Source of the DNA: Uranotaenia lowii
Taxonomy: Eukaryota > Arthropoda > Insecta > Diptera > Culicidae
NCBI RefSeq assembly: GCF_029784155.1
Contig: NC_073692.1
Coordinates: 233,820,503 to 233,884,502, forward strand
Reading direction: 5' to 3'
DNA length: 64,000 bases
The notes beneath the pieces were generated by a model, which saw nothing but the letters and a program-made list of their open reading frames with translations, was not told the DNA's origin and made no database searches. This document shows positions 55,024 through 64,000 of the stretch, in pieces (the first letter of the stretch is position 1; each line of letters opens with the position of its first letter). The translations under genes were made by a program, and so were the position numbers.

Positions 55024-56804
55024 ATTCGAAGTTCTTGAACTTAATTCTTACACAAAATTCAAAAATTTAAAGCTTCGAAATGGCAATCCAAAATTGAAAA
55101 GTAAGATTCAAATCTTTGTAAATTTATATTTAAATCTGATTCACAATACAGATCCAAAATAAGTAATTAAAATAGTGAATTTAAATTAATCCTGAAATAC
55201 AGTATTTAATTAATAGATTCATGAATGAGGGCTCTATAACTTGGCTCTGAAATTTCTGATCTGGAATAAAATTCGAAAATCTTATTTTCTTTTTAACACT
55301 TCAGAAATCGTATAGAAATTAGGATACAAATTCAAAGCACAATTTTTTATTGTGCTACACTTCGAAATATAACTCAAATGGACTGAATCTAAGTGTTAAA
55401 CTTTATTCGACAAAATTGAACACAATATTTTCGGTTTCTTAAAAAATCCAGGGGTTTCTGAGATATTGAATGCCGAATTTCGGTGTTTCACGTCGTAGAT
55501 TTCTTGGCGGTGCTTAATGTGTTAAAATTGCTTGTCAATTCAATTTCCAGATTCCAATTTTATCAACAAAATTAGTTTGCAAACATAATGCTGAAAACCA
55601 CAAATAAAAGTTTGAATTTGAGTTTTTTTATTTTATTCGCAAAAAAAAAACATATTTTATTTAAAAAAAAAATTTCCACAGGATTTTCATTATGGAATTG
55701 ATTCTTTATAAGACATATTTACTAGTAAAGAAAAATTTTCTCCTAAAAATCCTTCACAAATTTCTATATTTTTCCAGTGCATTGTATGACATTTTCCACA
55801 TATTAAGGGCACCAAAATTTGGCATTTTATGTTCCAGAACCCTATAGACAAAATTCTGCTAATTTAATGTAGATATTTGAGCGGAAGTGTCGTATTCCAT
55901 TTTGTAGAATGAGGTTTCATTATAAGATTTATCTCATTTTAATTATGCTTTTTAATAGAGCATACTAGCGGCTAGCGAAAACACGAAATATCTCGTATTT
56001 GGTCCGCAATGTAATATTATTGCCGTTTTTTTTAAAGCCAATTTTTAAACTTAAATCATTAACTTGGTTCAAGTTTAAATCAAAAAATTTGATCAGCAAA
56101 TCTTATGATTTTTATCTTTTACTTTTTTTGAAAATTTGATTTATTTTCATCAAAGGCAAATTTTTTTGAATTTGAAGAATAGTTTGAACTTGTTTGATTT
56201 GAGTATAGAAGAAGTTCATTTTTAAGAAATTGAAGACTTTCCTAAAAAAGCTTATTTTATGCCCAAATAAACTAAGTTTGTTCTACCACACTTTAAAACA
56301 AATTCAAAGATTTTAACCTCTTTAACTCTTAATTTTAGAACCAATTTTCTAAAGTTACGATTTAATACGAAAACTTTTAATGTCAAAGTACTTAAAAATG
56401 ACTAATCATATAGTTGCAATCAAAATTTGTTTTTATTTTTTTTTGTATTCGTGCATTTTTGCACAAAAAATCATAGCTTAAAATCAGTCACCAAAACCCC
56501 CCCCATGAGTCGATTCTTCCTACGGCCCTGTATATAACCATGGTGAAAACATTTCATGAAATTATTGAAAGTATAGAGGCGTATCGAATAGTGGAATACC
56601 ATAGACCTTTTCAACTATTCGGTGAAACGAATATTCGGTCTAGTATTCTATTGAGTTTTCAAGAAAAACACAAAAGCCATTATTCGTATTTCCTTCTATT
56701 GCTTTAATCTTAATATCCTCATGTTTTTAAGTCGATTATTCTCAACCAGATGTGTAATGAATAAAATTATCTTTAAGTAGGTATGGGTCCTGCGTCTATC
56801 CAAG
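55024..56804. other. Non-coding, AT-rich
   Basis: No gene recognised; long A and T runs throughout. Confidence 0.45.
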
Positions 56805-56812
56805 ATTTAAAG

Positions 56813-59800
56813 CATGGGTGGCCAACATTATCAACAGGCGGGCCAAATTTTGGAAATGCGATAGACTGGCGGGCCACACCATCATTTTTTTAAATTTTCC
56901 AAGCAAATAAATGATTTAAACTTCTGTTGGGTTGATTTGTTGCAGAAATGTCAAATATTTAGTATGGGAATTCCACAGTACATTATTTTTTTCATGGCTA
57001 TAATTATTCAAAATATAAAAATTCTGATTTTTGACTTCTGTATCATGTTGAGTTGTCTAACTTTTCCTTAAGAAATAAGGACAAAGAAAATAATGTGATG
57101 ATATATAGGGGAGAGTGGGGGTACTTGATCCCCTTTTCTTATTTTCACCATATATTTTTGGAAAAATTTAGCAACTCGCCGTCTTTGACATTTTCTGCCA
57201 GCTTGTAACTTCAAGTTTCTATGTTCCAAAAATTAGAACGATACTTGAACCCGTTGATGAACTAGAAGCGTTTTTGTGGGAGTAAAAAAATTGCGATTTT
57301 TCTGAAGTTAGGGGAGACTTGATCCCCTATTGAAGGAGACTTGATCTTTTATTCAGGAAGCCCTAATCCTTGTATAAAAATCAAACAAAACCCCAAGATA
57401 GAATGTTAATTGACTATTTTGGTCATGTTTGTTCTCATTTCACAATTTATAACAGACATGAGAAGAAAATTCTAGAACTTTGTCTCAACGCTAATAACAT
57501 TGCATACTTAAAGGCGCTATTTTTTAAAATTAAGAGAAAATTAATTATTTTTGCTCTTTTCTTCAGATAATTGTTTGATAAATATTAGTTTTTGTATAAA
57601 TATTAGTAATTTCGTAATCAGCAATCATAACGATCAATTCAGAAGAAGAATATGCCGTTTGGAAGGGGGATCAATTGTACCCAACTCTAGGGGATCAATT
57701 GTACCCATAATCAACATTTTTGAAAACTTTTTCTGAAAAAAGTTGAGAGTTTTCCATTGCTTTGAAAATATGGCATTATGAAGTTCATTTTACGCTCGAA
57801 CGATTGATGCATTGGAACAAATATTTTTTTCATAATTTTCCCATATAAGGAACATTTTAAAGTGATGCAAAAAGATCTTGAAGTTACATTTTGTGAAATT
57901 TTTCAAACAAAGTTCAATTACTCAAACAATTATTTTGTTAAAAATTTTTTAAACTACAAGCATTGTTATTTTGCTCATTTTGGCACATTTTTCTAGAACA
58001 TTTGATCTTTGTAAGACATTCCAGTTTCGAGATATAGCTAAGGAATCAAGTATCCCCAGGGATCAAGTATCCTCATTCTCCCCTATAGGTATCGACTGCG
58101 AGCTTCCTAAAATTAAAAAGATCAACCCACTTCTAACATGTGCGCCCTGCTTCACAAATGCCCATTTCAGATGTCACTACTTAATCGGCAGCGCTGCACA
58201 AAAAATGAAAAAAACAATTATTCATTTGCAAACCAAGTTTTTAAGAAATATATTTCAAAATAACTATTTCAAAAATTAACCAGACCTCCATCATTGATAG
58301 TTTCAAAACTGAACTAACTTCAACAATTCAAAATGCAGTTTCTAGTGAAATGCATTCTATAAAATCGGATTTTCAAATAGTGACCATGGCTATAGAAACA
58401 TGCCAAAAATAATCGGCTTCAAAATTTGACACTATTCAAACAGATTTTAAAAATTTGAATTACGAAATGAATTTCCAATATAGGAGGTGTTTGATCTATA
58501 AAAAACGCAATCTTTTTTTCCGGCATAGTTGCAAAGCTGGAAAACCAGTTGGAGTGAGTAAAAATCTAGGAGTCCCATTTGTCATGAACGAAAATACGAT
58601 TTATGTCATAAAATCGCTCAAAAACTTGGAACTAACCAACTACTAGAACTAGATAAGAAATCTCTGTTAAAAACAGAGCAGATCTGAACCTCTCCGTTCA
58701 AAACTCATCAACTTCGCCTAAGAATAAAATGGTTTGAATAAATATAAATATTTAAAAACATTTAGTCAACTTTTCTTTATGTTTTATAATGGATACCATA
58801 AAAATTGTCAATTTTAATCAGTTTTAATATGAGTTTTACTCATTACTTTTTCGTTTTTCTGTAGTTTCGTAGAACTTTGTTTTATTTATCGAATGTTATT
58901 CTATGATAACATCTTTGGTTCATTTTGTTTCTGAAAATTATCACTAGGTAATTGTTTGAAGATGATGAAAAGTTTGAGAGAAACATGAGAATCAATGAAA
59001 GGAAAATCATAAAGCGTAAATATCATGAATATTTCGAAAAAATCATTGATTCTCATGTATCTTTAATCTTTTCATCATATTCGAGAAGTTGGTTTTTTAA
59101 AGAAATTTTGAGAGCGGTGTTTTATTTTTTTTTTCAATTTGCACCAGTTTAAATGACATGGTTTATATAAAAAATTTCAAAAAATTATCAAAGAATGACG
59201 GCACATTTTTAACATGTAGATATGCCTGAAGATTAAAAAGAAGGATTTTAAATGGTTTCGAACTTTTACGAAATTATCTTCGATATGGGAACAATTTTAT
59301 TATCTGACGGGTTTGTGACAAGGTTCCTATATTTTCCATTGGATAACAAAATTTGTATATTTATGCGACTTTAAAATACATCCTTTTTTGCAGATTTCAA
59401 AATTTATTTTTTCTGAGGCATTTGATATCATATTTTTTCGCCAAAAAAAATGAAATCCACATTACTTTGTAATTTTTTATGGATATTATAACATGACACA
59501 TCAAAACGCAGTGAATTTCAATAGCTTTTAAAATAAAATATTAAAAAAAGTTAGTTGTGAAAAATCATTAATAAGCTGCCAAGACTATTAAATAATACCT
59601 TCTGCAAAAATTAGCAAATTTAAAAGTTTGGTAAACATCTGGAAACACCCTGCACGAATTGTCATGTAATGTACATTCGTATCTATTTTGCCGTGATATG
59701 TACAGTAAATATTTCGTTGATTTCAATGAAAGCTGACAAATGAAGTATATTCTCCGATCTAAAATCTTAAATAGCCATAAATTCTAAATTTTGACAAATA

Positions 59801-60177
59801 ACCAACTATGAACCAATCACACTAGTGTCATGCACCCATTTAGGAGCTCTCATTGCTTTAAGAATAATGGTAGGTAAGTGGTAATAAAATAAGAAAAATC
59901 ATCACAATACACATCTGTTATTCGAAATTCCAGTTCATGCATCAAATATTAGAAAATTAAAAAATATACAGGTTTTTTCTACTTTTAATTCGAAGTCTTG
60001 AATGGTTGGTACAGATCTTGATGAATTCTATCTCTAAATGGTACAGAAACCAAGAAAAAACCTCAACTCTTAAATAGAGCAAAAACCACATTTAACATTT
60101 TGGAAAAAGCTTCGCGGGCCACAAAAAGACAGCCGCGGGCCACATGTGGCCCGCGGGCCATGGTTTGGCCACCCCTG
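56813..60177. mobile_element. hAT-superfamily DNA element, non-autonomous
   Basis: The left end CATGGGTGGCCAAC and, on the other strand, the right end CAGGGGTGGCCAAACC form inverted repeats, with GCGGGCCACA motifs just inside each end. An exact 8-bp duplication ATTTAAAG flanks it (56805-56812 and 60178-60185), the hAT hallmark. No transposase frame is seen in 3,365 bp. Another DNA element (57108-58083) is nested within. Confidence 0.85.
57108..58083. mobile_element. Nested DNA element with GGGGAGAGTGGGGGTACTTG ends
   Basis: Inverted ends of about 26 bases: GGGGAGAGTGGGGGTACTTG at the left; at the right, on the other strand, GGGGAGAATGAGGATACTTG. TATA stands at both borders (57104-57107 and 58084-58087), so the duplication is TA or TATA. 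The interior repeats the GATCAA.T.TACCC motif. No coding frame. A Tc1/mariner-like MITE is possible. Confidence 0.65.
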
Positions 60178-60296
60178 ATTTAAAGAGTTTAATTTCATTC
60201 CACCAAGATAGCAAGGTGAACGTTCGTGGAAGCCAAAAAAGTAACTTCTACCTCTAGTAGAAGGTAAAGTTAACCTGAATCGAGCTGAAAAAAGGT

Positions 60297-61185
60297 ACCG
60301 TAAAACGGGGTAAGATTGATCACTTTTTTCAATATTTTTCGCTTATTTTTTCGGTTAGAAGGAATGGGGCATGTTTCATATTTTTAAAACCAGTAGGTAC
60401 TGCTATGAACACAAAATTCGATTTCGTCCCTGTTAAGAATTTAATGCTTTGGGGTAAAATTGATCAGTCTCTATTTTGACGGTTTTAACGAGTTTTCTTG
60501 ATCATAAAGGATACAAAACACCTTCATAAGATTTCATCGCGGTCCAAAAAAACAACATCGCGGTCCTTAATGTGTAATGGCCGAACAACAATTAAAATCG
60601 AAAGGTGGACAATGGTGCTGCATAAATTAAGGGGCTAAATTTTGAATATTACTTAAAAAAATTCAACTACGAAGAAAAAATGAAAATTTTGCCATCATTC
60701 AATTTCCTAGGCCCTTGCACTATTCCTCTTTATTTTTTTCCTTCAAACTTTTCCATTTGATAGGGTTTTTACCATTTTGCCTTCAACTGGCTTATTCTTG
60801 GAAAATGTCCCTATTTTTTCAATAACAAAAATTTGCCTCAGAATACAACAAATACAACGCCAAAATTATACATTTACTAAGAAAAAAAGTTTAACTCTCA
60901 CATAAATCAACCTGCTGCTTCCAAACACTTTTATTTCACCAAGAAGGGTGTTTGTTCGCTAGCCTCCGGAAAAATAGATATTTCAAAAATTTGAAATAAC
61001 ATTTTACTTACATTTGAAATTTGAAAAAAAAACAAATTTTTTCCCAATTTGAAGCTCAATTTAAAGGTTTTAAACGTTGAAAAAAGTTTTTAAATATTTC
61101 AACTTCAGACTTAGTTATTGATGATTATGTGGAAAAATTTCCCGTTATCAAAGTTACCCCAGTGATCAATGTTACCTACAACGGT
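60297..61185. mobile_element. Probable degenerate DNA element with ACCGT ends
   Basis: The left end ACCGTAAAACGGGGTAAGAT and the right end on the other strand ACCGTTGTAGGTAACATTG align over about 28 bases with a two-base gap (both continue TTGATCACT). No target duplication or coding frame was found. Confidence 0.45.
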
Positions 61186-61806
61186 GTTTTGCCACTCAGG
61201 GACCAATTTTGCTTCGTGACCAATGTTCAGGCATGGTAATCGAGCAGCGAGGTAGTCAGCAGGATTTCGACACGTCGTAGTAGGACGCGGTGCGCGGAAT
61301 ATTTCATCGCTATAGAAATCTTGTTATGAAAGCCGCGAATTGTTTTAGCGGGTGAAAAGGACGTTTTATTCAACAGCGGAAAAGAAGATCGGCTTGGGTT
61401 TTCCGAAGCGCCATTCCAGCGATCACTTCACTTCAGTTTGTTCAGGCACGACGACAAGACGGCCAGGCCGCTAATTTCTAAATTGTTATACAGTCGCAAT
61501 AATTGTTAAGTGTTAGAAATAAATTAAATATAAGTAACTAGCTGACCCGGTGTGCTTTGCTACACCTTGCAAAAATAAATGTAATTTGTAATTTTTTTTT
61601 CAAATTTAGATTTTTGTAAGCAATTTTTTCAAATCAAACATGGTTTAGAACAAACAACTTTGAAATGAGAGCTGCAGCTGGAGTTCCAAATTGCAATTCG
61701 AAGATGATATATATTATTTACTGAAGCTAGATCTCTAAACTTGTTTTTCAAGATCTGAAATTTGTACTCTGTTTTTAAAGCTTCAAAATGACTCAAATAA
61801 TATTTT
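61186..61806. other. Unassigned sequence with repeat end at 61540
   Basis: 61240-61530 is less AT-rich and ends in an AATAAA-like run, so it could be an LTR or a 3' exon; no match could be named. ACTAGCTGACCCGG at 61540 is the end of the dispersed family also seen at 25435 and 25790. Confidence 0.35.
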
Positions 61807-62257
61807 TTTTCATATGTGATGAAAGAAATTAGAGAAACATGAACTATCAAAGAACGAAAGAACATAAGCCGTAAATATCATGAAAATTTCGAAAAAGATA
61901 CAACGGCTCACCGACAGGACTTGAACCTGCAATCTCCGCTTCGGTACAACGGCGCGTTAGCCAATTCCACCACGGTGAACGTGATGGAACCGGCGAACAC
62001 GAGCAATCGAGCTCTGCCGATCAACTGCTGGACCTTCTATCGAAACACCATGTATATCCCGCATGTGATCTTTCCCTCTATTGATCTCTCTTGTTTCTCT
62101 AACCCCACCCATCGACTCGGGATTTTAGCCGAACGAGCACATGGTCGATTGCTTCGGGTTTGCCGCAACTTACTTATTTTTCATGATATTTACGGCTTAT
62201 GTTCTTTCGTTCTTTGATAGTTCATGTTTCTCTAATTTCTTTCATCACATATGAAAA
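61807..62257. repeat. 80-bp perfect inverted repeat around a 291-bp core
   Basis: Arms 61807-61886 and 62178-62257 are exact reverse complements over 80 bases. A diverged relative of the arm (GAAACATGA...CGTAAATATCATGAA) is at 58976-59030. The core holds a tRNA-like sequence. It may be a MITE that received a SINE. Confidence 0.85.
61907..61979 (-). tRNA. tRNA-like sequence (tRNA-derived SINE head or pseudogene)
   Basis: Folds as a full cloverleaf on the minus strand: acceptor TTCACCG/CGGTGAG (first pair T-G), D arm GTGG/ACGC with one mismatch, anticodon stem CCGTT/AGCGG with loop GTACCGA, five-base variable loop, T arm GCAGG/CCTGT with loop TTCAAGT. The B box GGTTCAAGTCC is perfect and a TTTTT terminator follows at 61896-61892. 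The anticodon reads ACC (Gly), unusual in animals, while the body resembles arginine tRNAs, so this is more likely a tRNA-derived repeat than a working gene. Confidence 0.6.
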
Positions 62258-64000
62258 TGTGATCATTTTCAGGTACAAAGATGTACCAAGCGATTTCATA
62301 ACATCAGTATTGACTCAAATAATGTCAATATTTATGAATTTTCCACCATTTTTTTTTCCCAAAGTGGGAAGTTACGAACTTCCATAAAAAAGTTTGTCGC
62401 ATTTATTTTTGAGTTATGCCAAATATCCGTACGCAAAAAAACCCTCTTTTAAAATATGGTCCCTTCTTTGAAAGCTCTGTATCTTAAACTTACATGGGAG
62501 CTCCCCAATCTTTTCCAATTTTGTCCCCCACTGCTTGAAGAAGGTAGGCTGATGCACCTGGCTCGAGTTTACATAAATTTCTAATTGAAAGAAAAAGATT
62601 CGCATATTGGTATTTATTGCACATTGTACTTTATGGAAATAGAATTTTGAAAACCGATCAATAGTGTGAATCGGGAAAGTTTTTTGAGTATATTCTTAAA
62701 ATTCTGTATTATGAGCACTTCCAGCCCCTGATTAGCTTTAGATTATGTTTTTTTTGGAGGTGAAAATGTAATTTGAAAAAAAAAAACGATGAAAAGGATT
62801 TTTAATAAACATTTTCAAACAGCTTTTTTCACCATCCTCGCCCTTCGAAGCAGTTTGAATATCTATCATTTTTGAGCCAAAATTATGTTAAAAAAATGTT
62901 CCGCCATATGCCAAACGCCATATGCCAAAACATGAGAAGTTTTCCCAAACAACACTTATCATGGTATGAAAATTATCGATTTTATACAGTGCAAATTTCT
63001 GTTTTTTAATAAATTTATTAAAGCAAAAAATATCAGTGCATCATTATATAATTTCCCCACGTTTTTTATTTTCTCTTTAAAAGTCAAATATTCAAAAATG
63101 TTGGCAAAAAAAAATCTAAGTTAACATTTGTCCCGTATTTTGGGGCTAGTGTAAATGCAAAGCTTATTTTCAGATGCGTTAGAATAATGGCTTTAAAATC
63201 AATTTAATACGTATAGGGTGATTTGCCAATCGTTGTCCCCTAACCCATTGTTGCACAGCATGACTTAAATTGTCAATATTTCAGCTGTTTTTGAACTTTT
63301 CCTCAAAAATAATACTCGATCATGTAATTCGGAATGTTTTCTGATGAAATGAGGCTTTTGAGATGTTTTCTGCTGTTAAATGTTTATCTTACGACAGTTT
63401 CAATTTTTCTTGTTTTTTTCGCGCGGTTTTCGCGCTATTTGTTAACAAAAACCTTAACATTCCTTCTACGGCAAATAAGGTTTTACGTCAGAACAAAACA
63501 TTTTTCGAATCAGTTTTCTATACTTAACGTTTGTTGGGCAATTGCAACACCATGATTTTGAAAAAAAAAATATGATCCTTACTTAACCAGAAAATATGTC
63601 GGATCGTGCAACAATTGGTCCGCTCAATCTCCTCCTGTCCAATTGTTGTACATAACTCCGCTGCAAAATTTGTTTGGAAATTTCAAATTTATAAATTTGT
63701 ATACCTCCAATAACTTTGTTTGGTTATTTTCACAGCCAAAAATAGCACTAAAAATTTTGGAAGCGATTGACTAAGTCCTGAATTATAACAACATGTTTTG
63801 AATAAGTAAGGAGGCTTGTGCGGAAAAATCCAAATTTTCATTCAAAAACCATCAGAGATGTACTGAAAGTCTAAAAAACATAATTTTGGATTTTTAAAAT
63901 ATTTCTTGGTTCTTGCAATACATAGCATTTGAAAAAAAAACTAAACCTTACTCGTACTCCAGAAATGATATTTGTGGTCATTCAAAAAATTGAAAATAGG
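62258..64000. other. Non-coding, AT-rich
   Basis: No gene recognised. 63215-63270 and 63600-63650 contain opposed CAATTGTTG/TTGTTGCAC motifs that may be ends of another small DNA element. Confidence 0.4.

Noticed and set aside
61907..61979. Functional tRNA-Gly(ACC) gene
   Set aside because: Anticodon ACC is not normally used in animals, the D arm is imperfect, and the sequence is embedded in a repeat; a tRNA-derived repeat is more likely.

Overview
The window is eukaryotic and almost entirely built from transposable elements. Metazoan splice sites, a FUN14-family gene and the element set (I-clade and RTE-clade LINEs, Ty3/gypsy elements, hAT, many MITEs) suggest an insect, most likely a dipteran with a repeat-rich genome such as a culicine mosquito. 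The mosquito assignment is inference. Two runs of exactly 500 N (15853-16352 and 52769-53268) are placeholder assembly gaps.

Layout. 1-2720: minus-strand I-clade LINE (ORF1 plus the endonuclease end of ORF2, running off the left edge). 3693-8237: rearranged plus-strand copy of a Ty3/gypsy element here called B; it is 5'-truncated, carries an 86-bp deletion and a Harbinger-like MITE, and ends at an inverted LTR fragment. 8579-11513: DNA element with TA-flanked terminal inverted repeats. 11526-13851: element C, a 2.3-kb LTR element with 248-bp LTRs that encodes only Gag and protease. 15435-15847: the one recognisable host gene, FUNDC1-like, broken by the first gap. 16411-23164: remnant with inverted ends that holds a complete RTE-clade LINE (19440-22854, 13-bp target duplication). 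24600-25060: tandem repeat of a dispersed family. 26608-44383: minus-strand Ty3/gypsy element A (1,248-bp LTRs), whose pol gene is split by a complete copy of element B (29623-37689, 406-bp LTRs). 44853-46049: decayed LINE ORF1. 46970-50718: broken minus-strand second copy of the RTE, itself hit by a 924-bp solo LTR and a 140-bp hairpin insertion. 53534-54998: retroposed segment between 25-bp duplications. 56813-60177: hAT element with a nested DNA element. 61807-62257: an 80-bp perfect inverted repeat enclosing a tRNA-like sequence.

How the parts work. Element A reads gag into pol by a -1 frameshift: an A AAA AAC slippery site lies six bases before a foldable pseudoknot that contains the gag stop codon. 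Its Gag carries 18 tandem copies of a 23-residue unit. Element B appears instead to use splicing: its pol is interrupted by an 81-bp in-frame GT-AG intron between RNase H and integrase, gag and pol are separated by a phase-compatible intron-like gap, and gag seems to begin in a small exon at the primer-binding site. Identical or nearly identical LTRs in A, B and C, together with exact target duplications, show that these insertions are recent. The nesting order A then B is unambiguous because both target duplications are intact.
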